A DNA stretch of 22,605 nt from a virus. The stretch spans positions 1 through 22,605 of the IMG/VR virus record IMGVR_UViG_3300007735_000494; one strand, 5' to 3'. The translations under genes and the position numbers were made by a program. The notes under the pieces are model-generated. The model did no database searches and was not told where the DNA came from. It saw only the letters and a list, made by a program, of their open reading frames with translations. Positions 1 to 6,680 of the stretch are shown one piece after another (position 1 is the first letter of the stretch; every line of letters starts with the position of its first letter).

Positions 1-874
1 CAACGATGCTGTTTGTCAAATCCCATACGGAAGGATCAAGGATGTCTGAAGCGTAAAGCGTGTTTCTATTCGTACCAGACCCAACTCCAAACAATCTATT
101 CTCAGCATTTACCAAAAGTCTTAATTGTGATGGAGGAGGGCTGACTGTGGCTGTTGCCGTAGCACCAGTTCCGTTACCAATAATCGTAACAGTAGGCGAA
201 CCTGAATATCCAGATCCGCCATTAACAACAGTAACACCAGTAACTGCACCGCCAGCCACATTCACAATAAGTTCTGGCATTGTCCCGCCAAGGTCTGGTC
301 CAGTAATAATTGCCGTTGCACTTGTGTACCCGCTTCCTGCTGTTGTTACTGTGATCGCCCTTACCTTACCGCCTTGCCTAGTAACTCCATTACCATCCCA
401 ATAATGAAGATCGCTGTCCAAATCCGATAAATACATTCTGTCAACAAACTGGGCAAAAGACACCTCAATGTCTTGAGATACATCATACCCATCTCTCCAT
501 TGTCCAATTGTGGATGAAAATGTAGTGCTTGTTGTACCCCAAACCCTATCCGGTGCGTGGAGTGTCGCACTACCGCTGGAATTTATGCTGTAGAATCTTC
601 CGCCAGTAACAGTCAATAATTGGGCAGTTGAGCCAGTTTCGTAGTACCGCATACCCCCAACCGATCCTGTACCGCTAGTTGCACCAGTTGCAAAGCTTGT
701 CGTGCCAACGCGAGTTTCAAGATTGCCCTTTGGAGAAAGAGTCATATTGTACAACTCTTGGACTTGATTGTCTGCTAATAGGTCTGATTGAAGACCGCTG
801 GCTTGGCCTCCTGTAAAATTACGGATGCCGTCAAACGTCAGGACATCGTCCGTTGCGTCAACAAAGTACGGCAT
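1..874 (-). CDS. Tail/head-completion protein, partial (C-terminus beyond left edge)
   Basis: An open frame begins with ATG at 874 and stays open to the window edge, giving about 291 residues with no stop. The N-terminus (MPYFVDATDDVLTFDG) is followed by LLADNQVQELYNMTLSPKGN, then Gly/Thr-rich beta-strand sequence, and near the edge NRLFGVGSGTNRNTLYASD. That combination (ligand-like N-terminus, 'N-M-x-LSP-G' region, 'RLFGxGSG...LYASD') is what I know from podoviral tail or DNA-stabilisation proteins of the P22 gp10 type, which are beta-propeller-like and sit below the adaptor. It starts 3 bp after the stop of the adaptor-like gene, in the same operon. The structural role is well supported by context; the exact family is inferred. 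The product could also be a tail-hub or tail-tube component. Confidence 0.7.
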   Translation of the reverse strand, partial: MPYFVDATDDVLTFDGIRNFTGGQASGLQSDLLADNQVQELYNMTLSPKGNLETRVGTTSFATGATSGTGSVGGMRYYETGSTAQLLTVTGGRFYSINSSGSATLHAPDRVWGTTSTTFSSTIGQWRDGYDVSQDIEVSFAQFVDRMYLSDLDSDLHYWDGNGVTRQGGKVRAITVTTAGSGYTSATAIITGPDLGGTMPELIVNVAGGAVTGVTVVNGGSGYSGSPTVTIIGNGTGATATATVSPPPSQLRLLVNAENRLFGVGSGTNRNTLYASDILDPSVWDLTNSIV

Positions 875-877
875 AGC

Positions 878-1573
878 TTAAATGATCTCTTCGATTGTCA
901 ATTCGCCAAGGCTATTGGGTGTAATCTGTTTCATCCCTCCAACCTGGCTTAACTCGTAATTGGCCATAGCAGCAAGGTCAGCATTTGCAGCCTGCGTCAC
1001 AACCTGTGCCTTGCCATACTGCCTTTCACGCTCAAGTGCATCTGCGTGGGTTAGGGATAGAACAACGTGATTAACGTGCGGAAGACGAAGCTCATCGTTA
1101 AGAGAGCTTTGGGATGGAGGAAAATCAACCTGGTAATTGCTGCGTGTAAGGCATTGTAACTTTTCAATCACCTGCAAAACAGCAGTACTGCTGGTTTGGA
1201 GAGTTGGGAAAATGTCAATCTGAGCCGTACCTCCAGTATTCCTTCCCTTAAAGTAATAGAACGATGGAGTTCCGGTTGTGTCCGAATTAAGTAAGTTTGC
1301 ATCTTGGCTTACAATCGTGGCCAAATCCATTGGCTGTAGCTCACTATTATCATAAGCGACAGACAATGGATTCTCGACCAAAGAGCCAAGGCTGACTGTG
1401 CGTGTTCCAGTAGCCAGCGTATAGGTTGAGTTTGTTACTGTTTCCCGCCAGGGTGCAAAGTTCCATACGCGCCTATAGTTCAGCGAGGCTGACTTTTGCA
1501 GGAAGGTAAGCGTATCCGAGTCGGTCTTGCCAACCTTCTCGCCTGCGTATTGGGCGATTTCAGTTAGGGTCAT
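878..1573 (-). CDS. Head-tail adaptor / tail tubular protein A-like
   Basis: 231 residues starting MTLTEIAQYAGEKVGKTD. The N-terminus is a short helical segment (TEIAQYAGEKVGKTDSDTLTFLQKSASLNYRRVWNF), typical of podoviral adaptor proteins that dock under the portal; it is followed by a beta-rich middle and a helical C-terminal third (VLSLTHADALERERQYGKAQ). The length fits the 190-240 residues usual for gp4/gp11-like adaptors. It lies between a small fibre-associated gene and the partial tail protein, with 3-bp gaps on both sides, so it is co-transcribed with the tail genes. No enzymatic motif is visible. The assignment rests on overall pattern and position, not on a single diagnostic motif. 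Confidence 0.6.
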   Translation of the reverse strand: MTLTEIAQYAGEKVGKTDSDTLTFLQKSASLNYRRVWNFAPWRETVTNSTYTLATGTRTVSLGSLVENPLSVAYDNSELQPMDLATIVSQDANLLNSDTTGTPSFYYFKGRNTGGTAQIDIFPTLQTSSTAVLQVIEKLQCLTRSNYQVDFPPSQSSLNDELRLPHVNHVVLSLTHADALERERQYGKAQVVTQAANADLAAMANYELSQVGGMKQITPNSLGELTIEEII

Positions 1574-1576
1574 TTA

Positions 1577-1729
1577 TTACTCTTGGTCTGGAGGAAGCGG
1601 AGTGTTGCCTTCAGAAAGCCATTTTAGGTATTCTTCATTACTTTCCGTATTATGCCAAACTTGAGTCTTAACTCCGTCAATAACAAGTCTTGCAAATAAT
1701 CCATCACTTGTAAGAATATATGTCTTCAT
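1577..1729 (-). CDS. Small fibre-associated protein, 50 aa
   Basis: I chose the start MKTYILTSDGLF at 1729. It lies directly after the TAA of the fibre gene (TAATATG) and avoids a Gln-rich N-terminal extension that would overlap that gene. The protein is acidic and ends EEYLKWLSEGNTPLPPDQE. The 'YLxWLxxGNTPxP' ending is common in small phage proteins encoded beside tail fibres, including fibre-assembly-type proteins, so a fibre-related role is likely but unproven. No membrane segment or catalytic motif is visible. No strong ribosome binding site is visible, so translation probably depends on coupling to the fibre gene. Confidence 0.55.
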   Translation of the reverse strand: MKTYILTSDGLFARLVIDGVKTQVWHNTESNEEYLKWLSEGNTPLPPDQE

Positions 1730-1730
1730 A

Positions 1731-3263
1731 TTAAAGTTCTGCTGCTGCTGTTGCGACTCCAGGCGTATATGCTTGACCAGATGCAATTCCAGATGAATAC
1801 GCTGAAATTGCTGAAGTGTATGCAGTTTCTAGCGTTCCAGTTGCAACAGTTACAGTTGATGGAGTTGTTCTCATAGTAGCTGGAAATCCTATTGATGAGG
1901 AAACAGCAATACTTCCTCCAGTAAAATTTCTCATAATTGGAAGATTTCCAGTCCAATAATACCTCTGACACAACGCCAACTCCGTCCCAATCGGCCTGCG
2001 CTCAAAGTCGGTTGCGGTTGAGCCTGCTTCGAGTTGGACATTATCAATTGTCCAAGTTCCGCTGGTTTGCGCTCCAACTGTAAACACAATTTCAATTCCA
2101 GTGGTAGCTGCTGATGGAACTGAGATTTGTGCGCTGTAGGTTGCAAGCGTAGATGTAACCGTAAATGTTCCAGTAGCAATCTGTGTGCGGGTCGGGCTGG
2201 CTAGTGTTCCGAAGGCATCAGCGGTTGTTGCGTAATAGGCAGTCCAGGTGACTGTGGTCAGCAAGCTATTAGCAAGCTGAACTGATAGCGTTGCTGTTGA
2301 TCCAGCGAGATCAGTTGTATTAGTTGCCTCAAGCCTAGTTCCAAAACCAATTCCAGTAACTGATGCCGCACCAGTAAACCTATAAGCAAATTCGTTTGGC
2401 GCAGTTCCGGTTACCCTCTGACCAGTTGCATTAGCACCAGTGCAATAGCCGTAGAAACGATCTACCGAGTATGCCAAGGCAGCGGCAGCCGTAAAGGTCT
2501 GACTCGCCCCAGCATTCCTCTGATCAATCCGCATATCACCATTGATGATGCGATTTCTGAATCCAGTTAAGCCACTTGTAATTGCAGCCGTTCCAGTACT
2601 TGTAACTTGGCCTTTTGCGTTAATCGCAAGAACTGGAATAGATGTTGATCCTCCGTAAGTACCAAGTGTTGCACCAGTTGTTCCTAGCGTTCCTGTACCC
2701 TGGCTAATTGTAAAGTCACCAGCAAGGGTTGTGGATAGGTTGGTGATCGTTCCAGTTGTACTGTTAAGAGTCGTAATTGTTCCAGTAGTGCTATTTAGTG
2801 TGGCAATCGTTCCGGTTGTGCTATTTAATGTTGCGATTGTTCCAGTAGTGCTGTTTAAGGTTGCAATTGTTCCAGTTGTGCTGTTTAGCGTTGCAATCGT
2901 TCCAGATGTATTGCTTAAATTTGTAATCGTACCATTCGTAATTGTGGCACTTGTGCTAATTGTATTATTCCCTGTGGCTGTTGCATAGGTAAGGTTTCCG
3001 CTTAAACTTAAATTTACATAAGTTCCAAATGTAAACGAATCTTCAATAAGATTCTGGACAGTAACCTTCCTTGGAGCCAAGGCAGAATCAACGCTACTTG
3101 GCGCAATCAGCAATAAATCAGAAGTACCAATTGTTGTTATTTCGTCCTGGTTCTTGATGATAGCTGAATTGATAAGCGCACTATCAATAAGATTATGCAG
3201 GCTGGCTGCATCAACAGTTCCATTGGTAGCAAAAGTCTGCTGGCGATTGATTATGTTTGCCAT
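1731..3263 (-). CDS. Tail fibre / receptor-binding protein with 10-residue shaft repeats
   Basis: 510 residues. Residues 1-80 form the likely attachment domain. Residues 111-180 are seven consecutive 10-residue units (GTITNLSNTS, four near-identical GTIATLNSTT, GTITTLNSTT, GTITNLSTTL), which suggests a trimeric beta-structured shaft. From residue 236 there is RNRIINGDMRIDQRN, the start of a C-terminal domain seen in many phage fibres. At 410-436 it has QLEAGSTATDFERRPIGTEL followed by ALCQRYY, another hallmark of such fibres, probably a carbohydrate-binding-like jelly roll. The C-terminus is Ala/Thr/Ser-rich. Its stop is followed at once by the 50-aa gene and preceded by a second fibre-like gene with a 1-bp gap. 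The role in host recognition is inferred from family knowledge. Confidence 0.8.
   Translation of the reverse strand: MANIINRQQTFATNGTVDAASLHNLIDSALINSAIIKNQDEITTIGTSDLLLIAPSSVDSALAPRKVTVQNLIEDSFTFGTYVNLSLSGNLTYATATGNNTISTSATITNGTITNLSNTSGTIATLNSTTGTIATLNSTTGTIATLNSTTGTIATLNSTTGTITTLNSTTGTITNLSTTLAGDFTISQGTGTLGTTGATLGTYGGSTSIPVLAINAKGQVTSTGTAAITSGLTGFRNRIINGDMRIDQRNAGASQTFTAAAALAYSVDRFYGYCTGANATGQRVTGTAPNEFAYRFTGAASVTGIGFGTRLEATNTTDLAGSTATLSVQLANSLLTTVTWTAYYATTADAFGTLASPTRTQIATGTFTVTSTLATYSAQISVPSAATTGIEIVFTVGAQTSGTWTIDNVQLEAGSTATDFERRPIGTELALCQRYYWTGNLPIMRNFTGGSIAVSSSIGFPATMRTTPSTVTVATGTLETAYTSAISAYSSGIASGQAYTPGVATAAAEL
2724..2933 (-). repeat. Seven tandem 30-bp coding repeats in the fibre gene
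   Basis: These are 30-bp units encoding ten-residue GTI(A/T)xLNSTT blocks, seven in perfect register. The four central units encode the same ten residues but differ at synonymous positions (for example ggttgtg versus agtagtg in the plus-strand text). Selection therefore seems to keep the peptide repeat, and the array is not a very recent duplication. There are no unique spacers, so this is not a CRISPR array. Confidence 0.9.
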
Positions 3264-3264
3264 A

Positions 3265-3969
3265 TTAAGTTGTAAACCTCATTGCGGTTGCGTAGAAAGT
3301 TCCTGCTGAAATTGTTGCTGCCGTCGATTGATTTGTAATCGCCCATCGAACAACATCGGTTGTCTGCGGATACATACTTAATGAAAGGTTTCCGGTAGCA
3401 GCCGCTGCTCCAAGTGAACTTAAAGATCCAAATACAATATCTCCAATAGCACATCCGGTAAGGCCGAATGTTCCAGTAGTAGTAGATGTTCCGTTGTATG
3501 CAGCCGCTGTGGCAAGCGTAAACGCTGCCGTTCCGTAGCTAACCGATGTCAGCCTTGGACCAGCCGCGCCAACCCTTAAAGTACCGACTGTAGCCGTGCT
3601 TGTAACAGTTGAGTTTGTAGCCGTCTCGGATGTGACAGTAAGCGTTCCAATTGTAGATGTTGAAACAGTAGAAATAGTTACATTTTGAGTTCCAATTGTT
3701 GCAGTAGTGATTGCAGCAGTGCCAATCGTAGCCGTACCAGTAGATGCAGCAATGCTATTTGAAAATGTTACTGCACCAGTAAAGGTGGATGATCCTGCAA
3801 CCGAGAAAGAACCTGTGCTGCTTACAGCAGAGGTTGACAAGGAAAGCGCGCTTTGCGTGTCATCGCCATCAGTAATAACCTGCAACGAGCCATCAAGACC
3901 GCCTGTTCCAAGGGTCTTGATAAGCTGTGCGTAGCTTGTGCTGATTAGCTGTGTTCCGAGTGTTGCCAT
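3265..3969 (-). CDS. Fibre-like virion protein rich in Thr/Ser/Ala
   Basis: 234 residues starting MATLGTQLISTSYAQLIKTL, with a good ribosome binding site (AGGAGA, about 4 bases before the ATG). Residues 33-80 contain the shaft-type phrase STGSFSVAGSSTFTGAVTFS. A central stretch is built of degenerate ATIGT / STIGTLTVT / TATVGTL units, which look like beta-helix or triple-beta-spiral repeats. The last 100 residues (NGTSTTTGTFGLTGCAIGD and onward) look like a compact beta domain. It is immediately upstream of the 510-aa fibre gene, with a 1-bp gap. It is probably a second fibre, a fibre-base protein or a head-fibre protein; the sequence does not decide which. Confidence 0.65.
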   Translation of the reverse strand: MATLGTQLISTSYAQLIKTLGTGGLDGSLQVITDGDDTQSALSLSTSAVSSTGSFSVAGSSTFTGAVTFSNSIAASTGTATIGTAAITTATIGTQNVTISTVSTSTIGTLTVTSETATNSTVTSTATVGTLRVGAAGPRLTSVSYGTAAFTLATAAAYNGTSTTTGTFGLTGCAIGDIVFGSLSSLGAAAATGNLSLSMYPQTTDVVRWAITNQSTAATISAGTFYATAMRFTT

Positions 3970-3977
3970 TTAATCTC

Positions 3978-4208
3978 CTAGTTGCTTAAACGATTTTTTA
4001 GTAAATCCCAGGCCATTGAACATATTAGACCAACAACCCCCGCAATAGCCAGAGCCTTCGTCCGGAGATGCTCCAGGGAAGAGATTCTATTTACCACATC
4101 TGCGTAGTTTGACAAGCTGGTTTCAACCATTTTATACAGAGAGAGTTGCCTCTCTTCCATCCTTGCCAGCCTCTCCCGCAAGTCGCCAATCTGGTCATCC
4201 GTTCCCAT
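3978..4208 (-). CDS. Coiled-coil protein with one C-terminal membrane segment (holin/XhlA-like?)
   Basis: 76 residues from MGTDDQIGDLRERLARMEER. The start at 4208 has an AGGAAA site just upstream; a longer reading from 4265 would lie mostly inside the upstream gene and lacks such a site. Residues 8-50 form a charged helix with heptad-like spacing (LRERLARMEERQLSLYKMVE). Residues 51-67 (TKALAIAGVVGLICSMA) form one membrane segment, followed by a short basic tail (KNRLSN). This layout resembles small XhlA-like hemolysin/holin-associated proteins and some tail-associated membrane proteins. It overlaps the upstream gene by 14 bp. The function is inferred; it could belong to a second lysis group with the 39-aa lipoprotein nearby. 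Confidence 0.55.
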   Translation of the reverse strand: MGTDDQIGDLRERLARMEERQLSLYKMVETSLSNYADVVNRISSLEHLRTKALAIAGVVGLICSMAWDLLKNRLSN

Positions 4209-4476
4209 GTTTCCTACTTTCCAAATACCGAAGGCTGACCGCAAGATGTACAACAGCCGCAACAAGCTCGTCCCGATTGTGGCCGTCTGCCACCATTCGC
4301 TTGATAGAACGGTTGACGCTTAAAAGATGCTTTACAGCCCCGATGTACTTGGTTTCCCCCGATAGACGATTGTTCGCTTCCGCGCACTTCCACGCCTCGT
4401 TGAAACAAGCGTAATCGTGTGGAGTCAGCAATAAACGCAAACCTGTCCTGAACATCCATGAATAAATCTTTCTCAT
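4195..4476 (-). CDS. Small hypothetical protein, 93 aa
   Basis: The protein starts MRKIYSWMFRTGLRLLLTPHD. Its ATG overlaps the TGA of the 39-aa lipoprotein gene (ATGA, 4473-4476), which favours this frame over a competing Arg/Cys-rich frame at 4214-4504. The sequence is a mix of helices (FNEAWKCAEANNRLSGETK; RDELVAAVVHLAVSLRYLES) with no catalytic motif that I recognise. The N-terminal 17 residues are hydrophobic and basic but do not form a convincing signal peptide. Placement between a lipoprotein and a membrane coiled-coil protein suggests an envelope or lysis role, but that is inference only. Confidence 0.6.
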   Translation of the reverse strand: MRKIYSWMFRTGLRLLLTPHDYACFNEAWKCAEANNRLSGETKYIGAVKHLLSVNRSIKRMVADGHNRDELVAAVVHLAVSLRYLESRKHGNG

Positions 4477-4592
4477 TTCGCCTTGCCAGCATCTTCCGCT
4501 GCACCCATATCGGAGTAGCGAGGTAGTACGTTGTTATCCGCTGGCTTTGGAGAGCAGGAGCAGAGCAAGAGGGTGAGGAGGAGAAGGGGCAT
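4473..4592 (-). CDS. 39-aa lipoprotein-like peptide
   Basis: I read this short frame directly: MPLLLLTLLLCSCSPKPADN and on to a C-terminal EDAGKAK. A hydrophobic stretch is followed by L-C-S-C, which fits a lipobox with the acylated cysteine at residue 13. The mature part would be about 27 hydrophilic residues with a Pro-containing start, as in small outer-membrane spanins. The ATG follows the upstream stop by one base (TAAAATG), and the TGA overlaps the next ATG. Such close coupling at both ends supports a real gene. The weak point is the N-terminus, which has no Lys or Arg before the hydrophobic segment. Confidence 0.55.
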   Translation of the reverse strand: MPLLLLTLLLCSCSPKPADNNVLPRYSDMGAAEDAGKAK

Positions 4593-4593
4593 T

Positions 4594-5160
4594 TTAGGCC
4601 CTGCGGTAAGCCAATACTGGCGAGCCAAGAATCGGCGTTGATGTTGCTACAAATAATGAAGGCAGTGCACCAGTAACGTTTGCATTATGTCGAAAGCACG
4701 CTGGATTATCGCTTAAAGCAGATGTGCCGTTATCAGTTGGCAAATGTCCAGTATTGTTTCGTTGTGAACCAACGCCAGTGCCCAATGCTACTGCGGCTAA
4801 CCAAACAAAAGGAGGCTCTATAGTTGTGTTGCTAATTGTTAAAACTCTGCCGCCTGTTGTGCTGCTATCTACAGTACCTCCATCAATTATTAAATCGCCA
4901 GGATTCCAGAAATCGCTTGGGCTTGGACGATATATTCCAAGCCTAATTGTGGATGCGGCCACAGCCGCTTGAACATGGATTCCAATACCATTTACTTCAA
5001 AAACATCTGCAACTGGAATTGGTACAGCAACAAGAATCTGATTTGTAAAAGTAAATGTTGTAGTATTATTTACTGAATAATGTTTTACATATTGACCGCT
5101 TCTTGGAATTACAAATGGAGAGTTCTGTCCAAACCTAACTACACTTCTGCTTAAAGGCAT
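4594..5160 (-). CDS. Putative virion protein, 188 aa
   Basis: The protein starts MPLSRSVVRFGQNSPFVIPR with an AGGAG site 7 bases upstream. It is beta-rich and Thr/Gly/Asn-rich (HYSVNNTTTFTFTNQILVAV; IRLGIYRPSPSDFWNPGDLI), with a His/Asn-rich loop region (FRHNANVTGALPSLF) and a basic end (AYRRA). No catalytic motif is visible. The composition resembles head-fibre, tail-spike-base or decoration proteins, and it lies within the run of structural genes after the capsid. I do not recognise the family. Confidence 0.55.
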   Translation of the reverse strand: MPLSRSVVRFGQNSPFVIPRSGQYVKHYSVNNTTTFTFTNQILVAVPIPVADVFEVNGIGIHVQAAVAASTIRLGIYRPSPSDFWNPGDLIIDGGTVDSSTTGGRVLTISNTTIEPPFVWLAAVALGTGVGSQRNNTGHLPTDNGTSALSDNPACFRHNANVTGALPSLFVATSTPILGSPVLAYRRA

Positions 5161-5169
5161 CGCCTACTC

Positions 5170-5577
5170 CTAACTTAGTGTGGTCACTTCAGCAGTTCCA
5201 GCCGTTGCAAAAATACCGCCAATCAAGCCAGTAAAGTTTGCTGGAACCTCGTAATAATCTCCTGCACTCAATCTTACCGTGAATACAGATGTGCTTGCTG
5301 TCGTTGTTCCTAAAAGAATATGGAGATTACCTGGACCAGTATTAAACACTGTGCATCCAAGCCTAGCCGTACTTGCCGTTGCAATCGTGCCGTATGATGT
5401 GGAAGTAAAATCAGATTGACTTCCAGCCGTAGCATTCGGTGGACGAATCCCATCAGCAACGTCAGCCTGCAACGTAACCATCAAAGCCTCGATTGCTTCG
5501 AGGTTGTAGTTAATGCTTTGCGTACCGCCAGTAGCAGTACCAATAGTCTCCAAAATACGCTGTGTCTGCCAGCCCAT
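5170..5577 (-). CDS. Putative virion protein, 135 aa
   Basis: It starts MGWQTQRILETIGTATGGTQ. A helical N-terminal 40 residues is followed by a beta domain with TARLGCTVFNTGPGNLHILL and AGDYYEVPANFTGLIGGIFA. That pattern ('R-x-G-x-T-V-x-N-x-G..L-x-I-x-L-G..G-x-Y-x-V-P') is common in small phage structural proteins that cap or decorate fibres and heads. It ends 9 bp before the start of the 188-aa gene. The exact role is unknown. Confidence 0.55.
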   Translation of the reverse strand: MGWQTQRILETIGTATGGTQSINYNLEAIEALMVTLQADVADGIRPPNATAGSQSDFTSTSYGTIATASTARLGCTVFNTGPGNLHILLGTTTASTSVFTVRLSAGDYYEVPANFTGLIGGIFATAGTAEVTTLS

Positions 5578-5585
5578 AAAGAGCC

Positions 5586-5831
5586 TTAAACCGTCCGCTT
5601 ATAGATTGCGAATGGTCCGCCGGAAGAAACAATGACTTGAGTAATGTCTCCAGTCACAGTCGATCCAGCAGCGATTGCTAGGCCAGTATAAGTGGAGTTG
5701 CTAATCGTAAGACCAATGGTTCCAGTAGACAACGCCGACACGCCATCGTAATCACCTGTGAATGTGGACGCAGATGTCCCGATGGTCGTGCCAGCATCAC
5801 CTAGCGCAATTCTTGATAGAGTGCGCCCCAT
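5586..5831 (-). CDS. Small Thr/Gly-rich virion-type protein, 81 aa
   Basis: MGRTLSRIALGDAGTTIGTS begins a short protein made almost entirely of small and beta-prone residues (TIGLTISNSTYTGLAIAAGS; VSSGGPFAIYKRTV). No membrane segment or enzymatic motif is seen. It is packed between the 68-aa and 135-aa genes with 3-8 bp gaps and shares their composition, so it is probably another small structural or assembly protein. No ribosome binding site is obvious; translation may be coupled to the upstream gene. Confidence 0.5.
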   Translation of the reverse strand: MGRTLSRIALGDAGTTIGTSASTFTGDYDGVSALSTGTIGLTISNSTYTGLAIAAGSTVTGDITQVIVSSGGPFAIYKRTV

Positions 5832-5834
5832 AAA

Positions 5835-6041
5835 TTAAACCGTGTAAAGGGCGACTTTGTAGGTCGTTCCGTTTACGTCGATTTTCAACGCGCCTGCTGA
5901 AGTCACGGCAGTTGAGAACGTGCCAAGAGTTGCAGTCGTTGTGAATCCAAGCGCACTGGTTTGATCCGCGCTGTCAAAGGAAAGAACTTTTCCTTTTGCG
6001 CGAACCGCACGGCGACGATATTCCTGAGAAGCAGTAGCCAT
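5835..6041 (-). CDS. Small virion-type protein, 68 aa
   Basis: It has a clear ribosome binding site (AAAGGAGA) before ATG at 6041. The N-terminus is basic (MATASQEYRRRAVRAKGKVL) and the rest is a compact beta stretch ending LKIDVNGTTYKVALYTV. I do not recognise the family. Its location three genes after the capsid gene and its size suggest a capsid-associated or head-completion peptide; this is inference from context. Confidence 0.5.
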   Translation of the reverse strand: MATASQEYRRRAVRAKGKVLSFDSADQTSALGFTTTATLGTFSTAVTSAGALKIDVNGTTYKVALYTV

Positions 6042-6043
6042 AG

Positions 6044-6325
6044 TTAATCTCCTTTGCGACTCCAGGCACGTTTCACTTGATCCGCGCTGAAGTTGCTTTT
6101 GAACCTACTCCCAAGCTTTTGTTCTTGTTTGTAGTACCCCTTCATAATTGTTGATGTACTCGACAGCCTGGGATCGGATGGGGATTCTCCGGTTCCAAAT
6201 ACTGCCAAGCGTTGTGGAAAAGTAAACCTTTTGAGGTGCTTGGGAACTGAATCCCGACTAGCAACCGATTTCTCCAGTTCAACGACTGATCCATTTCGGG
6301 TGTCGGTGTACTGGTAGATCGGCAT
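6044..6325 (-). CDS. Small basic protein with FmdB-like N-terminus but no cysteines
   Basis: The start MPIYQYTDTRNGSVVELEKS resembles the first strand of FmdB-type zinc-ribbon proteins (MPIYEY...). The four zinc-binding cysteines of that family are absent; there is not one Cys in its 93 residues. The middle reads VPKHLKRFTFPQRLAVFGTG and the C-terminus is basic (FSADQVKRAWSRKGD). Its ATG overlaps the TAA of the preceding acidic gene by one base (TAATG). It may be a derived, zinc-free member recruited as a head protein, or simply unrelated. The call is low on function and moderate on being a gene. Confidence 0.55.
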   Translation of the reverse strand: MPIYQYTDTRNGSVVELEKSVASRDSVPKHLKRFTFPQRLAVFGTGESPSDPRLSSTSTIMKGYYKQEQKLGSRFKSNFSADQVKRAWSRKGD

Positions 6326-6672
6326 TAGCTATAGCTTTCCTCGTCGGCTGACTCTGCCAACTTACGCATTTTATCCTCTTCGGACATCATTGGCTCTTCT
6401 TCGGGCTTCTCGGATTCGTTCTCCATCATCGCATCATTGACGCGAACATGAACAACGTCACCATCCACCTTTTCGACTGTGCCACTGAGTTCCACGGAGT
6501 CGCCTGCTTCTGGAGCAGTCATTTCGCCTTCACCACCATCCATCTCAAGCATAGATAGGGGAAGACGAACAAGACCTTCCTTTGGCATAGACTTCTCTTT
6601 GGAAGAAGCTGGGGAGGTTTTATCCTCCCCAGCCTTCCGAGGACCCATACCGATAACGAGCATGGTTCCCAT
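6325..6672 (-). CDS. Acidic Met/Glu-rich protein downstream of the capsid gene, 115 aa
   Basis: The protein starts MGTMLVIGMGPRKAGEDKTS; an alternative start is MLVIG, three codons in. It is strongly acidic, with a central beta-type segment (DSVELSGTVEKVDGDVVHVR) that resembles a small OB or SH3-like barrel, flanked by disordered Glu-rich arms (EKPEEEPMMSEEDKMRKLAE). It lies 8 bp after the capsid gene. Acidic small proteins in this position are often decoration, assembly or auxiliary scaffold factors, which is my inference here. Confidence 0.5.
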   Translation of the reverse strand: MGTMLVIGMGPRKAGEDKTSPASSKEKSMPKEGLVRLPLSMLEMDGGEGEMTAPEAGDSVELSGTVEKVDGDVVHVRVNDAMMENESEKPEEEPMMSEEDKMRKLAESADEESYS

Positions 6673-6680
6673 TAGGATCT

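Noticed and set aside
2724-2933. CRISPR-like array of 30-bp repeats
   Set aside because: The units are contiguous, in frame and without spacers, and they encode a regular peptide.
2731-2988. Plus-strand frame with repeated VIVPVVLF units
   Set aside because: It is the antisense of the fibre repeat array. The hydrophobic repeats come from complementing the Thr/Ser/Asn codons; there is no ribosome binding site and it runs against the operon.
4214-4504. 96-aa minus-strand frame (MQRKMLARRNEK...)
   Set aside because: It is Arg/Cys/Gly-rich and overlaps the 93-aa gene almost entirely. The 93-aa frame is better, being coupled by ATGA to the lipoprotein gene.
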